Positions 26,966 to 37,158 are shown, numbered from the stretch's first letter. The stretch is 64,000 nt of DNA from Sphingomonas sp. (GCF_026460985.1 NZ_JAPKNM010000068.1:28177-92176), one strand, 5' to 3'. The notes: a model not told the origin generated them from the letters alone. A program made the numbers and translations.

Positions 26966-27676
26966 CTAACCGCGCGGCCCGGTCTCCGCCAGATGCGCGG
27001 CGATCGCGCGCACCTTCTCCTCGCGTCCCGGCGCGAATTTGTCGATCATCGCCCGGTAGCGCGCCAGCGTCTCGGCGTCGGCGTGTTCGGGGGCGCCGCT
27101 GTCGAAGGGCGGCGCCGGATCATATTCGAGGCTGAGCTGGACGAACCGGGCATGCGCCTCGCCGCAGATCCGGGCGGTGAGTGCGAGCGCGAAGTCGATG
27201 CCTGCGGTGACGCCGCCGCCGGTGACTCGGTTGCGGTCGAACACCACGCGCTCGGCCATGGGTTCGGCGCCGAACCAGGCGAGCTGATGGCGCGAGGCCC
27301 AGTGGCACGCGGCGCGATAGCCGGTGAGCAGCCCCGCCGCGGCGAGCACCAGCGACCCGGTGCAGACGCTGGTGACCCATTGCGCCGTCCCGGCGACCTC
27401 GCGGACCCAGGCGAGCGTCTCGGCATCCTCCATCACGGCGACCGTGCCGAAGCCGCCCGGCACGCAGAGGATGTCGGTGCGCTGCACTTCGGCGAAGGTG
27501 GCGGTGGGCAGAAGCGGGAACTGCGCGTCGGTGGATACCGGATCGCGCGTCCTCGCCACCAGATCGAGCTTCGCATTGCCCAGCCGCGACAGGACCTGCG
27601 CGGGCCCGGTCAGGTCGAGCTGCGTAACGCCGGGGAAGAGCAGGAAGGCGATATGGAGCGGCACGGATTCGGGCAT
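26966..27676 (-). CDS. DJ-1/PfpI-family protein (isonitrile hydratase-like)
   Basis: The 236-residue protein has the DJ-1/PfpI fold with its nucleophile elbow at Cys105 in VTSVCTGSLVLAAAGLL. FLLFPGVTQLDLTGPAQVL at the N-terminus and GGGVTAGIDFAL later are typical of the isonitrile hydratase/ThiJ branch without the AraC-type DNA-binding domain found in related regulators. Enzyme activity is likely but the substrate is not known. It lies 28 bp upstream of, and in the same direction as, the aldo/keto reductase gene; the two may form a small detoxification operon. Confidence 0.87.
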   Translation of the reverse strand: MPESVPLHIAFLLFPGVTQLDLTGPAQVLSRLGNAKLDLVARTRDPVSTDAQFPLLPTATFAEVQRTDILCVPGGFGTVAVMEDAETLAWVREVAGTAQWVTSVCTGSLVLAAAGLLTGYRAACHWASRHQLAWFGAEPMAERVVFDRNRVTGGGVTAGIDFALALTARICGEAHARFVQLSLEYDPAPPFDSGAPEHADAETLARYRAMIDKFAPGREEKVRAIAAHLAETGPRG

Positions 27677-27814
27677 GGCGTTCCTCCGGGTGTGAGAGGG
27701 TGCCCAGGCGATGCGGCTTATGCCCCCGCGCTTCCCGATGGTGCTCCATCTTCGTCGCCAGTCACGCGGGTGTGCCTGTCATAAGCGACACCGCGGCGCC
27801 GCGCAAAGCCCGTC

Positions 27815-29428
27815 CTAGTCGGCGATGACCGCGGCGAAGGCGGGCAGCAGCTCGGCCGTGCCGCCATTGACCGCCTGGAGCACGCGCCGGCCGCGGAAAT
27901 CCTCCGGCAATGCCACCGGCCGCTCGCCAAGGTTGAACGCGCAGAGCAGGCGCTGTCCCTGCGCCTCGCGCTCGAAGACCAGGAGCGCCTCGCCGGCCTC
28001 GCGGATCGTGATCGAGCCGGTCATCAGCGCGGGGTTGGCGTGGCGCAATGCGATCAGCCGGCGCGTGAGGTTGAGTAGCGAATCGGGGTCCACCTCCTGC
28101 CGGTCGACCGCCAGCCCGGCATGATCGGGGCCGATCGGCAGCCAGGGCTGGCCGCTGGTGAAGCCGAGCCGGGGCGCGTCGCCCGACCAGGGCATCGGCG
28201 TACGCGCGCCGTCGCGGCTCAGCGTCAGCGGCCAATTGGCGATCGCCTCGGGATCGCGGAGATGCTCGAAGCCGATCTCGACCTGGGTCAGCCCCAGTTC
28301 CTCGCCATAATAAAGGAAGGCGTTGCCGCGCAGCGACAGCAGCAGCAGCATCTTGAGCCGCGCGAATGCCTGGGCATGTTCGGGCGCGATCCAGCGCGAG
28401 ATCGCGCGCGGCGCGTCGTGATTCTCGAAGGCCCAGCTCGGCCAGCCGATGCCCGGTGCATGCGGCCAGCCCTCGACCGCGTCGCGCACCAGCGCGGGGG
28501 TCAGCCGGTCGGCATAGAGGAAATTGAAGCCATAGGCGCTGTTGAGCCGCGTCGCGCCCTCGGTGAAGAGGTGCATCTCGGGCTCGGGCGCGGGGCCGCC
28601 CACCTCGGCCACCGTAAAGCGCCCGCCGAAGCTGTCGGCCAGCGCGCGCAGTTTCTCGAGGAAGCGCGGGATGTCGGCGTGGCTCTGATTGTAGATGTGC
28701 TGCTGGAAGTCGAACGAGCGCGTGCGCAGGCCGCCGGTATCGGGCGCCGGCGGATTGTCGCGCAATTCGGGATCGTGCATCGTGAAGTTGATCGCGTCGA
28801 GCCGGAAGCCGTCGACTCCGCGCTCCAGCCAGAAGCGCGCGATCGCCAGCGCCGCTTCCTGCACCGCAGGGTTGTGGAAGTTGAGGTCGGGCTGCTCGCG
28901 CAGGAAATTGTGCAGATAATATTGCCCGCGCCGCGCGTCCCAGGTCCAGGCAGGGCCGCCGAACACCGATTGCCAGTTGTTGGGCGGGCTGCCGTCGGGC
29001 CGGGCGTCGGCCCAGACATACCAGTCGGACCGCGGATTATCGCGGCTCGCCCGGCTCTCGCGGAACCAGGGATGCTGGTCCGAGCTGTGCGAATAGACCT
29101 GGTCGATGATCACGCGGAGGCCGAGCTGGTGCGCGCACGCGATCAGCGCGTCGAAATCGGCGAGCGTCCCGAAGATCGGATCGACGTCGCAGAAATCGGC
29201 GATGTCATAGCCGAAGTCGCGCATCGGCGAAGTGAAGAAGGGCGACAGCCAGACGCCGTCGACGCCCAGCGAGGCGATGTGGTCGAGATGCGCGGTGATC
29301 CCGGCAAGGTCGCCGATGCCGTCGCCGTTCGAATCGGCGAAGCTGCGCGGATAGACCTGGTAGATCACCGATCCGCGCCACCATTCGCGCGTGTCGGCGT
29401 GCGAATTCTGGACAAGCAGTTCGTTCAT
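27815..29428 (-). CDS. Alpha-glucosidase (GH13)
   Basis: The 537-residue protein has no signal peptide and carries the four GH13 regions: DQVYSHSSDQH (I), DGFRLDAIN with the nucleophile Asp (II), FTVAEVGGP with the acid/base Glu (III) and FENHDAPR (IV). The C-terminal beta domain is complete. It most resembles the oligo-1,6-glucosidase/maltase branch that splits short maltodextrins in the cytoplasm or periplasm. ATG at 29428 overlaps the alpha-amylase stop by four bases (ATGA), so the two are translationally coupled. Confidence 0.92.
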   Translation of the reverse strand: MNELLVQNSHADTREWWRGSVIYQVYPRSFADSNGDGIGDLAGITAHLDHIASLGVDGVWLSPFFTSPMRDFGYDIADFCDVDPIFGTLADFDALIACAHQLGLRVIIDQVYSHSSDQHPWFRESRASRDNPRSDWYVWADARPDGSPPNNWQSVFGGPAWTWDARRGQYYLHNFLREQPDLNFHNPAVQEAALAIARFWLERGVDGFRLDAINFTMHDPELRDNPPAPDTGGLRTRSFDFQQHIYNQSHADIPRFLEKLRALADSFGGRFTVAEVGGPAPEPEMHLFTEGATRLNSAYGFNFLYADRLTPALVRDAVEGWPHAPGIGWPSWAFENHDAPRAISRWIAPEHAQAFARLKMLLLLSLRGNAFLYYGEELGLTQVEIGFEHLRDPEAIANWPLTLSRDGARTPMPWSGDAPRLGFTSGQPWLPIGPDHAGLAVDRQEVDPDSLLNLTRRLIALRHANPALMTGSITIREAGEALLVFEREAQGQRLLCAFNLGERPVALPEDFRGRRVLQAVNGGTAELLPAFAAVIAD

Positions 29429-31236
29429 TGCGGCGTTCCGGCGGCGCAGACGGCATAGCCGAAGGCCGGTAGGGTCAGGGTGATGCTGCCGGGCGCGGCA
29501 GCAGCCGCCGGGCAGGCGCCGGCGAGCGAGGTGAACGCCGTGGATCCGGTCTCGACCTGGATATTGCCGGTCCATGGCTGCGGGCTCGAATTGAATGCGA
29601 CCAGAATCTCGGTGCCGGCGACGGGATCGAAACGCGAGACGGCGAAGAGACCCGGCTTGTCGCTCGCGAAACGCGTCACCTGCCGGCCGCGGGTGAGTGC
29701 GGGATGCGCCTTGCGCAGCTTGGCGAGGGCAGCGATCTCGCGGAACAGCGGATGGCCGGTGTCGAAATTCGAGACCGCGTTGGTCTTGTCGCTGCCGAGC
29801 AGCTTGTTGTCGTTGTAGACCGCGACCTTGCTCGCGAACATGTCCTCGCGCGCATCCTGGTCCACGCCGTCGCCGACAAAGCCCTGCTCGTCGCCCGAAT
29901 AGATGGTCGGCACGCCGCGGAGCAGCAGCAGCATCGCATGCGCCAGCCGCACCCGCGCGAGGAGTTCGTCCTGGCCGATGTCCGGGATCGCCGCCTTGAT
30001 GAAGGTCGAGCTGCGGCCGGCGTCATGGTTGCCGATGAAAGTCGGCAGCCGTCGCGCGGTCGCCTCGCCGCCCTCGTAGAGCACGTCGGCGGCGAACAAT
30101 TTCGCCAGCCGGTCGGTCCCCGCCTTGCCCGAGGCGACTTCATTGGCGGCCATGGCGAAGCCGAAGTCGAGCACCGCCGGCAGCTTGTCGACGCGCGTGT
30201 GCCGCGCGAGCGCCGCGACGTCGGGATCGGCGACCTCGCCGAAGATGTGGAAATTGGGGATGCCCTTCGCTCGCGCACGCTCGAGCATCGCCGGCGCGAA
30301 CGCCGCCCAGAATTCGGGGTTCACGTGGCGCGCGGTGTCGATGCGGAAGCCATCGATCCCGAAGCGGTCGATCCAGCTGCCGAAGATCTCGATCATCCCC
30401 GCCACCACGCGCGGATTCTCGGTGAACAGATCGTCGAGGCCGACGAAATCGCCGAGCAGCGAGCTCTCGCCGGCGAAGGTCGAGTTGCCGCGATTATGGT
30501 AATAGATCGGATCGTTGAGCCAGGCGGGAACCTTCACGCTCTTCTCGGCCGCGGGCACGAACGGCGTGTAGGCGAAATCGGGGCGGGTGAGCCTGGCGAA
30601 ATTCTCCGCCGTCTGGACATGGTCGCCCGCGAAGCCCGGATTGATCGCCGCGCCGGCCAGCCCGCCCTTGCGGCCATAGGGATAATCGGCGCGGCTGCGA
30701 TAGTCGCACGCGCCGCATTCGCGATACTGGATCACGTCCGCCGTATGGTTGGCGATGATGTCCATATAGACCTTGATGCCGCGCGCATGCGCCGCATCGA
30801 CCAGCGCCTTGAAATCCGCATTGGTGCCGAAATGCGGATCGACCTGGGTGAAATCGGTCACCCAATAGCCGTGATAGCCCGCCGATTCCTGCCCCGCCGG
30901 TCCCTGGACGGCCTTGTTCTTGAAGATCGGCGCCACCCAGATCGCGGTCGCCCCCAGCGCCTGGACATAGTCGAGCCGCTTGATCAGCCCCTTGAGGTCG
31001 CCGCCATGGAAGAAGCCCTTGGCGGTCGGATCGAAGCCGGTGACGAGCCGGTCGCCCTTCAGCCCGCCGCGATCATTGGCGGTGTCGCCATTCTCGAAGC
31101 GATCGGGGAGGAGGAAGTACAGCACTTCGTCCTCGGGCAGACGATCGCGAAGGCCCTGCGCGGCCGCCGGCGTGGCCAGCATAGAGGCCGCGAGCAACAG
31201 GAATGCGGGAAGTCGCATCGAACGGGACCCGGTCAT
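29425..31236 (-). CDS. Exported alpha-amylase (GH13)
   Basis: The 603-residue protein has a signal peptide (MRLPAFLLLAASMLATPAAA, cleaved near AAAQ) and the GH13 catalytic regions DIIANHTADV, GFRIDTARHV, FGEVADPDV and FIGNHDAGR. It also has a short Cys pair (ECGACD) near the active site. It would cut longer alpha-glucans outside the inner membrane, ahead of the coupled alpha-glucosidase. GGAAAGG lies 8 bases before ATG at 31236; the second ATG at 31218 is the other possible start. Confidence 0.92.
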   Translation of the reverse strand: MTGSRSMRLPAFLLLAASMLATPAAAQGLRDRLPEDEVLYFLLPDRFENGDTANDRGGLKGDRLVTGFDPTAKGFFHGGDLKGLIKRLDYVQALGATAIWVAPIFKNKAVQGPAGQESAGYHGYWVTDFTQVDPHFGTNADFKALVDAAHARGIKVYMDIIANHTADVIQYRECGACDYRSRADYPYGRKGGLAGAAINPGFAGDHVQTAENFARLTRPDFAYTPFVPAAEKSVKVPAWLNDPIYYHNRGNSTFAGESSLLGDFVGLDDLFTENPRVVAGMIEIFGSWIDRFGIDGFRIDTARHVNPEFWAAFAPAMLERARAKGIPNFHIFGEVADPDVAALARHTRVDKLPAVLDFGFAMAANEVASGKAGTDRLAKLFAADVLYEGGEATARRLPTFIGNHDAGRSSTFIKAAIPDIGQDELLARVRLAHAMLLLLRGVPTIYSGDEQGFVGDGVDQDAREDMFASKVAVYNDNKLLGSDKTNAVSNFDTGHPLFREIAALAKLRKAHPALTRGRQVTRFASDKPGLFAVSRFDPVAGTEILVAFNSSPQPWTGNIQVETGSTAFTSLAGACPAAAAAPGSITLTLPAFGYAVCAAGTPQ

Positions 31237-31262
31237 TTACTCGACCTTTCCGGAGAGGCGAC

Positions 31263-31284
31263 GCGCGGGGGAGAGGACCCGCGC
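31263..31284 (-). promoter_or_regulatory. Intercistronic stem-loop between receptor and amylase genes
   Basis: GCGCGGG and CCCGCGC form a 7-bp stem around an 8-base loop in the 62-bp gap between the TonB receptor stop and the amylase start. No T-tract is present. It may stabilise the upstream receptor mRNA or attenuate downstream expression; this is inference. Confidence 0.4.
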
Positions 31285-31298
31285 GGCGCCAACCATCA

Positions 31299-34019
31299 TC
31301 AGAACTTGAACGACGCGCCCGCGAGGAAGCGGCGGCCATAGACCTGATAGTCGATCACCCGCAGCGGCTCGCCCGGATCGGTGGTCACGAAGGGCTCGTC
31401 GGTGAGGTTCTGCCCCTGGAGATAGAGCGAGAGGCCGTTGAGCGCGCCCGAGCGGAAATCATAGCCGATCTGCGCGTCGACGATCGTCTCGCCCTTGGCA
31501 CGGCGGCGCACCTTGTTCGCGCCGAAGCCCGAAAGCTCGCCGACGAAGGTCGAGCGATACCGCAGGCTGCCGCGCGCGTTGAAGCCCCATTTCTCGAAAT
31601 AGGCGGTGCCGTTGGCGACCCATTTCGAATAGCCGGGAATGTCCTCGGCGGGCTGGCCGGCGCCCGGGATCACCTTGGTATCGGTGTAGGAGAGGCCGCC
31701 GGTGAGCCCGAACCCGTCGAGCGCGCCGACCAGCTCGCCGAGCGGCAGGGTGCCCGCCAGCTCGACACCCTTGATGTCGCCGCCGGCGGCGTTGATCGGC
31801 TGGGTGATCAGGCCGATCGTGGTGGTCGGCTGCAGGCCCGGGGCGATCGGATAGCCGCTGAAGTCGAACGGCACGGTCGCATTGTAGATGAAGCTCTTCA
31901 GGTCCTTGTAGAAGAGCTGCACGGCCAGATAGCCGCGGTTCCCGAAATACTTCTCGAAGCTCAGGTCCACCGAATTGGAGCGGATCGGCCGCAGCAGCGG
32001 ATTGCCGCCGCTGCCCTCGATCAGCAGGCTGGTGGTGCTGACGCCATAGCCGATCGACTGGCGCATATCGTCCATGCGGGGACGCTGCATCTGCCGGGCC
32101 ACGGCCAGGCGGATCACGAAATCGCTCGGGAAGCGCAGCGAGAGGTTCATGCTGGGCAGGACGTCGATATAATCGTCGCCGCTCGTGCGCTGGACATAGG
32201 TGCCGACGCCCGCGGCGTCGCGCACGAACAGCAGGCCCGACGACTTCTGGACCGTGCTGACGAACTGGACGCCGATATTGCCGGTCAGCTCGGTCGCGCC
32301 GAAGCTCGCCTTGAGGTTGCCCTGCAGATAGGCCGTCATCAGGTCTTCTTCGATGTCATAGGCCTTGGCCGGGATGTCCGGGCTGGGGTTGGAGACGAGC
32401 GAATAGATGTTGCCGGCGGCGAGCACGTCGCGCGGATCGTAGCTGATGATCGGCCCCAGCCCGAGAAAGGCCTGGTCGGTCGGCTCGCGGAGCAGGTCGG
32501 TCGGCACCGGCACCGCCGTCGCCCCGTTGGCGAGGCGGACCAGATATTCGTCGGGCACCAGCGACTTGTCGTGGTTGGTGTAGTTCAGGCCGAACTTGAG
32601 TGCGGAGACGAAGCTGTCGATCTCCTTCTCCACCTCTACGCGGTACTGGTGGATCTCGTCCTCGACGATGCGATTGTTGAAATAGCCGACCTGCGGCGGG
32701 TTGCCCGCGCCGCCCCAGCCCTGCGGATCGGTGAGCAGGATCAGGTTCGGGTCCGAATAATTGAGCTGGTGCGTGAAGAAGGTGCCGGTCTCGCTGGTGG
32801 TGAAACCGATCGTGTCCCGCGCGCCCGTACCCTGGCCGGCGCCGGTGCCGGCATAGCTTTCGAGGATCAGCTCGTTGCGATCGGTCTTCGAGTAGCTGAT
32901 GTCGGCGGTGGCGGTCCAACCGTCATCGCCCTCATATTTGCCGTTCCAGCCGAACGAATAGAGCTTGGCGTGCCGGTCGAAGCCGTCGTTGCGGACCACG
33001 CCCTCGACGCCGGTGAAGGTGCCCGAGGTGATCACGCCGTCGGTGGTCTGGAAGCCCGGCTGCAGCGTCGCATTGCCCCAGGCGAGCGGCAGCTCGATGC
33101 CGCGCTTGATCTGGTCGTCCTTGAAGTCCGAGAAGAAGCCGTCGAGCGTCATCGTGAAATTGTGCGTCGGCCGGACCTGGAGCGTCCCCATCAGGCCGAG
33201 GCGCTTGAGCTGGGTCGAGGTGACGTAGGATTTCGAACCGCCGATCACCTTGGTGCCGTTCGGTCCGTCGGCATAGCCCCAGGCGTTGAACTCCTGGATC
33301 TGATAGGGCTCGTCGAGATAGCCGCCCGAGAGCGCGATGCCGACGGTGTCGTTCAGGAACTGGCCGACATAGGTCGCGTTGAGGCGATAGCCGAATTCCT
33401 TCGATCCGCTGTTGAGCGCGCCGAGATCGGCCCAGCTTCCGCGCGCGCCGACTGAGAACACGCTCTTGCCATAGTCGAGCGGACGCACCGTGCGCAGGTC
33501 GACCGTGCCCGAGAGACCCTGGCCGACGATGCTGCCCATCGCCGTCTTGTAGATGAGCACCTGGCTCATGATCTCCGACGGATATTGGTCATAATCGACC
33601 GCGCGATTGTCGCCGGTCGAGGTCTGCTCGCGGCCGTTGAGCAGGGTGGTCGAGAAATCGGGCGCGAAGCCGCGGATCGAGATCTGGTTCGAACGGCCCG
33701 AGAGGCGCTGCGAGGTGAGGCCCGGCAGGCGCGCGATCGATTCCGCGATCGAGGCGTCGGGAAGCTTGCCGATATCCTCGGCCGAGATCGATTCGACCAC
33801 CTGGTCGCGCGACTTCTTCTCGACGACCGCGCTCTCGAGCGCCGCGCGGAAGCCGGTGACGACGACCTCGCCCTCCTGCCCCTCGGGCGCGGCCGCCGTC
33901 TGATCGTCCTGCGCATAAGCGGGCGCCGCGAACGCCGCGAGCGCGAGTGCCGCCGCAAGTGCCTGGCTGCTCGCCCCAAGAGCCATGCTGGCCATGCGGC
34001 CACGGTTAGTGCTGGTCAA
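31299..34019 (-). CDS. TonB-dependent receptor for maltodextrins
   Basis: The 906-residue outer-membrane protein has a signal peptide (core ALAAALALAAFAAPAYA, cleaved at AQ) and a plug domain (VVVTGFRAALESAV, SISAEDIGKLPDASIAESIARLPG, LSGRSNQISIRGF). A 22-stranded barrel of the MalA/SusC-like sphingomonad type follows and ends in the C-terminal FKF with Phe last. It would import oligosaccharides made by the amylase using TonB energy. The chosen TTG start at 34019 has GGGGAGA six to seven bases before it; an ATG nine codons on is the alternative. It is divergent from the LacI regulator gene. Confidence 0.93.
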   Translation of the reverse strand: MTSTNRGRMASMALGASSQALAAALALAAFAAPAYAQDDQTAAAPEGQEGEVVVTGFRAALESAVVEKKSRDQVVESISAEDIGKLPDASIAESIARLPGLTSQRLSGRSNQISIRGFAPDFSTTLLNGREQTSTGDNRAVDYDQYPSEIMSQVLIYKTAMGSIVGQGLSGTVDLRTVRPLDYGKSVFSVGARGSWADLGALNSGSKEFGYRLNATYVGQFLNDTVGIALSGGYLDEPYQIQEFNAWGYADGPNGTKVIGGSKSYVTSTQLKRLGLMGTLQVRPTHNFTMTLDGFFSDFKDDQIKRGIELPLAWGNATLQPGFQTTDGVITSGTFTGVEGVVRNDGFDRHAKLYSFGWNGKYEGDDGWTATADISYSKTDRNELILESYAGTGAGQGTGARDTIGFTTSETGTFFTHQLNYSDPNLILLTDPQGWGGAGNPPQVGYFNNRIVEDEIHQYRVEVEKEIDSFVSALKFGLNYTNHDKSLVPDEYLVRLANGATAVPVPTDLLREPTDQAFLGLGPIISYDPRDVLAAGNIYSLVSNPSPDIPAKAYDIEEDLMTAYLQGNLKASFGATELTGNIGVQFVSTVQKSSGLLFVRDAAGVGTYVQRTSGDDYIDVLPSMNLSLRFPSDFVIRLAVARQMQRPRMDDMRQSIGYGVSTTSLLIEGSGGNPLLRPIRSNSVDLSFEKYFGNRGYLAVQLFYKDLKSFIYNATVPFDFSGYPIAPGLQPTTTIGLITQPINAAGGDIKGVELAGTLPLGELVGALDGFGLTGGLSYTDTKVIPGAGQPAEDIPGYSKWVANGTAYFEKWGFNARGSLRYRSTFVGELSGFGANKVRRRAKGETIVDAQIGYDFRSGALNGLSLYLQGQNLTDEPFVTTDPGEPLRVIDYQVYGRRFLAGASFKF

Positions 34020-34301
34020 AGTCCGTCTCCCCTAAGTCCCGCGCCCCGCCCCGGCTCTGGCGGCCGGTTCATTTCGGATACGCAACATGTCCGCGTGCAA
34101 AGGATTGCCCGCCGTTGCCCCGCACTTCTTCCCAAACAGTGGCTCTCGACCAGCGAACCACATACGTATTCAATGGCGATCCATGCCCGGCGTGGCCCGT
34201 TTGCATCACCCGCGGCGTTGACGCGGGAGGCGATCTGCGCTTGTCATTGCATATTATGCGAAGCGGCGAAGACCGTGCGCGGGGAAAGGACAGCCGGGGG
34301 T
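34020..34301. promoter_or_regulatory. Divergent control region of the maltodextrin locus
   Basis: This 282-bp gap separates the receptor and regulator genes. It holds the perfect 8-bp dyad ATACGTAT at 34162-34169, a good candidate half of a LacI-family operator, and several short AT-rich stretches where promoters could lie. No gene is visible. Confidence 0.45.
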
Positions 34302-35330
34302 ATGCAGCGCAAGCCGACCTCATTCGACATCGCGCAACTCGCGGGGGTTTCGCAGCCCACCGTCTCGCGCGCGCTGCGCGGCGAGCTGGGCGTGAACCCG
34401 GCGACGCGGCTGCGCATCGAATCGATCGCCAAGCAGCTCAACTACCGCGTCGACAAGGCCGCATCGAACCTGCGCACGCGGCATTCGCAGACGCTGGCCC
34501 TGCTCTTCTTCGAGGACCCGACCGCCGACGATTCGCTGATCAACCCCTTCTTCCACGCGATGCTGGCATCGATCATCCGCGCCTGCGCCGAGCATGACCA
34601 TGACCTGCTGATCAGCTTCCAGCAGCTCTCCAGCGACTGGCACACCGATTACGAGGATTCGCGCAAGGCCGACGGGATCATCCTGCTCGGCTATGGCGAT
34701 TACGAGCTCTACCGCACGCGGCTGCGCGCGCTCGAGGATGCCGGCACGCATTTCGTGCGCTGGGGCTCGGTCCAGTCCGAGGCCTCGGGGCTGACGGTGG
34801 GGTGCGACAATCACGGCGGCGGCAAGGAGGCGACGCGCCACCTGCTCTCGCTCGGCCGCCGCAACATCGCCTTTCTCGGCAGCGCGTCGAGCCACTATCC
34901 CGAGTTTCATGATCGGTACCGGGGGCACGTCGCCGCGCTCAAGCAGGGCGGCGTGATTCCGCGTCCCGGCCTCCAGATCGACGCGATCACCACCGAGGAA
35001 TCGGGCGCCGCCGCCGCGAACGCGTTGCTCGCCAGCGGCGAGAAGTTCGACGCGATCCTCGCGGCGAGCGACCTGATCGCGATCGGCGCGATGCGCGCCT
35101 TGCAGGCGACGGGCAGGTCGATCCCCGACGATATCGCGGTGGTCGGCTTCGACGACATTCCCGCCGCGAGCAGCGCCGCACCGCCGCTCACCACGGTGAT
35201 GCAGGACCCGCGCCTCGCCGGACGCAAGCTCGTCGAGACGCTGATCGGCCGCATCCGCGAGCAGCCGGTGGGCTCGGCGCTGCTGCCGACCAAACTCATC
35301 GTCCGCAAATCCTGCGGCGCGGCGGGCTAG
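34302..35330 (+). CDS. LacI-family transcriptional regulator
   Basis: The 342-residue protein has an N-terminal helix-turn-helix (FDIAQLAGVSQPTVSRALRG) and hinge helix (KAASNLRTRHSQTLALL), then a periplasmic-binding-protein-like sugar domain (KADGIILLGYG, GREAT-like GGKEATRHLLSLGRRNIAFLG, AVVGFDDIPAAS). It is placed to repress the receptor, amylase and glucosidase genes divergently transcribed from it and to sense a maltodextrin. ATG at 34302 is preceded by GGGGG and gives the usual length. Confidence 0.93.
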   Translation: MQRKPTSFDIAQLAGVSQPTVSRALRGELGVNPATRLRIESIAKQLNYRVDKAASNLRTRHSQTLALLFFEDPTADDSLINPFFHAMLASIIRACAEHDHDLLISFQQLSSDWHTDYEDSRKADGIILLGYGDYELYRTRLRALEDAGTHFVRWGSVQSEASGLTVGCDNHGGGKEATRHLLSLGRRNIAFLGSASSHYPEFHDRYRGHVAALKQGGVIPRPGLQIDAITTEESGAAAANALLASGEKFDAILAASDLIAIGAMRALQATGRSIPDDIAVVGFDDIPAASSAAPPLTTVMQDPRLAGRKLVETLIGRIREQPVGSALLPTKLIVRKSCGAAG

Positions 35331-35374
35331 CCCGAGACTTGCGACCTTCAGACCTCGCTCGTCCAAACCCAATC

Positions 35375-35482
35375 CGTCACCCCGGCCTTGTGCCGGGGTC
35401 CACCGCGCGGCTGAGTGAGAAGCAAGCGCCGCCTGCCCTTCCATCGCGGCACCGTGGATCCCGGCACAAGGCCGGGATGACG
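35375..35482. repeat. Mirrored pair of REP-like palindromes
   Basis: Two 29-base arms (35375-35403 and 35454-35482) are inverted copies with two mismatches. The left arm is identical to the left arm of the copy at 44112. The pair lies between the LacI and MFS genes, so it may separate their transcripts. Confidence 0.9.
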
Positions 35483-35520
35483 AAGGATGCAATCACCTCC
35501 GTCTTCCTTTGGAGCCCCGA

Positions 35521-37017
35521 ATGACCGAAAAGCCGCGCCAGTCCTTCGCGGGGCTGTGGAACATCTCCTTCGGGTTCTTCGGCATCCAGATCGGCTTCGC
35601 GCTGCAGAACGCGAACATGAGCCGAATCTTCCAGACCTTCGGCGCGAAGATCGACGACCTTCCCTGGCTGTGGGTGGCGGCGCCGCTCACCGGGTTGCTC
35701 GTCCAGCCGGTGATCGGCCATTTGAGCGACCGGACCTGGCTGGGAAGGCTGGGCCGCCGCCGCCCCTATTTCTTCGCCGGCGCATTGCTCGCGGCGCTCT
35801 CGCTGTTCGCGATGCCGCTGGCGCCCGCCTTGCTGTTCGCCGCGGTGATGCTCTGGGTGCTCGACGCCTCGCTCAACGTCTCGATGGAGCCGTTCCGCGC
35901 CTTTGTCGGCGACATGTTACGCAAGGACCAGCACGCCGCCGGCTATGCGGTGCAGACCGCCTTCATCGGCGCGGGCGCGGTGGTGGGATCGATCTTCCCC
36001 TGGGTGCTCGAGCATTTCGGCGTGTCCAACATGGCGCCCGACGGCGGCATTCCGGACACGGTGCGCTACGCCTTCTGGTTCGGCGGCGGCGCCTTGTTCC
36101 TATCGGTCCTGTGGACCGTGGTGACGACGCGCGAATACGACCCCGACGCCATGGCGGCATTCGACGCACCCGTCGAGCCGGATGGCGCCCCGACGCCCGG
36201 TACGCTGGCGGAACGCGGCTACGGCACCAGCGCGACCTGGCTCGCCGCTGGCGCCGCCGTGATCTGGGCGGTCGGGCAATTGGGGCTCGAGAAGGAAGTC
36301 TATCTGCTCGGCGCGCTGCTGCTCGGCTACGGCCTCGCCAGCGCCCTCGCGATCGCGCTCGCCCGCGCGGGCTCGCCCACCAACATGCTGAGCAGCATCG
36401 TCGGCGATTTCTCGGGCATGCCGCTGCTGATGAAGCGCCTCGCGGTCGCGCAATTCTTCAGCTGGTCGGCTCTGTTCATCATGTGGATCAACACCACGCC
36501 GATCGTGACCCAGGTCTTCTACGGCGCCGCAGACGCGAGCGACCCGCTCTACCAGCAGGGCGCCAACTGGGTCGACGCGCTGTTCGCCACCTATAACGGC
36601 GTCGCGGCGGTGGCGGCGCTGACCCTGCTCCCCTTCCTCGCCGCGCGCATCGGCCAGGCGCGCACGCACATCGTCGGGCTGCTCTGTGGCGCGGCGGGCT
36701 ATGCCAGCTTCTTCGTGATGCCCGACCGGCACTGGCTGCTGCTGAGCGAGATCGGCATCGGCGTGGCCTGGGCGTCGATCCTCGCAATGCCCTATGCGAT
36801 CCTCGCCTCCAGCCTGCCGCAGAAGAAGCTCGGCATCTATATGGGGCTGTTCAACGTCTTCGTGGTGGTGCCGCAATTGCTCGTCGCCACTGCGATGGGA
36901 TCGATCATGAAGCGCTTCTTCCCGGGCGAACCGATCTGGACCATGGCGTTCGCTGCGGGAACCCTGCTGCTGGCGGCGCTGGCGATGACGCGGGTGGACC
37001 GGCTGACGCGGGGATAG
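35521..37017 (+). CDS. MFS sugar transporter
   Basis: The 498-residue protein has about 12 membrane segments and the SLC45/GPH-like sugar-symporter traits: [20 protein letters not shown] at the first helix, [16 protein letters not shown] in the 2-3 loop and [11 protein letters not shown] after helix 4. A large cytoplasmic loop lies near residues 200-235. It would carry the maltose or maltodextrin taken up by the TonB receptor across the inner membrane. The start ATG at 35521 has TTTGGAG upstream. The gene is separated from lacI by a REP pair. Confidence 0.9.
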   Translation: MTEKPRQSFAGLWNISFGFFGIQIGFALQNANMSRIFQTFGAKIDDLPWLWVAAPLTGLLVQPVIGHLSDRTWLGRLGRRRPYFFAGALLAALSLFAMPLAPALLFAAVMLWVLDASLNVSMEPFRAFVGDMLRKDQHAAGYAVQTAFIGAGAVVGSIFPWVLEHFGVSNMAPDGGIPDTVRYAFWFGGGALFLSVLWTVVTTREYDPDAMAAFDAPVEPDGAPTPGTLAERGYGTSATWLAAGAAVIWAVGQLGLEKEVYLLGALLLGYGLASALAIALARAGSPTNMLSSIVGDFSGMPLLMKRLAVAQFFSWSALFIMWINTTPIVTQVFYGAADASDPLYQQGANWVDALFATYNGVAAVAALTLLPFLAARIGQARTHIVGLLCGAAGYASFFVMPDRHWLLLSEIGIGVAWASILAMPYAILASSLPQKKLGIYMGLFNVFVVVPQLLVATAMGSIMKRFFPGEPIWTMAFAAGTLLLAALAMTRVDRLTRG

Positions 37018-37042
37018 AAGTAAGTGGAAACACCCCGTTCGT

Positions 37043-37136
37043 CCCCGGACTTGATCCGGGGTTGTCGAAGCACCGTTCTTCTCTTCGGCGTCGGGAGAAA
37101 AGGAGGACTGCCCTTCGACAAGCTCAGGGCGAACGG
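37043..37136. repeat. Composite repeat between MFS gene and rnhB
   Basis: A hairpin CCCCGGA-CTTGA-TCCGGGG is at 37043-37061 and a common sphingomonad repeat (CTTCGACAAGCTCAGGGCG) is at about 37113-37131, with CCGTTCG (37035-37041) and CGAACGG (37130-37136) bounding them as inverted ends. A partial copy of the second repeat lies at 26087-26104, after the diheme cytochrome. It sits between convergent genes. Confidence 0.75.
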
Positions 37137-37158
37137 AGTTAAGACCAGCCGCTCCAAC

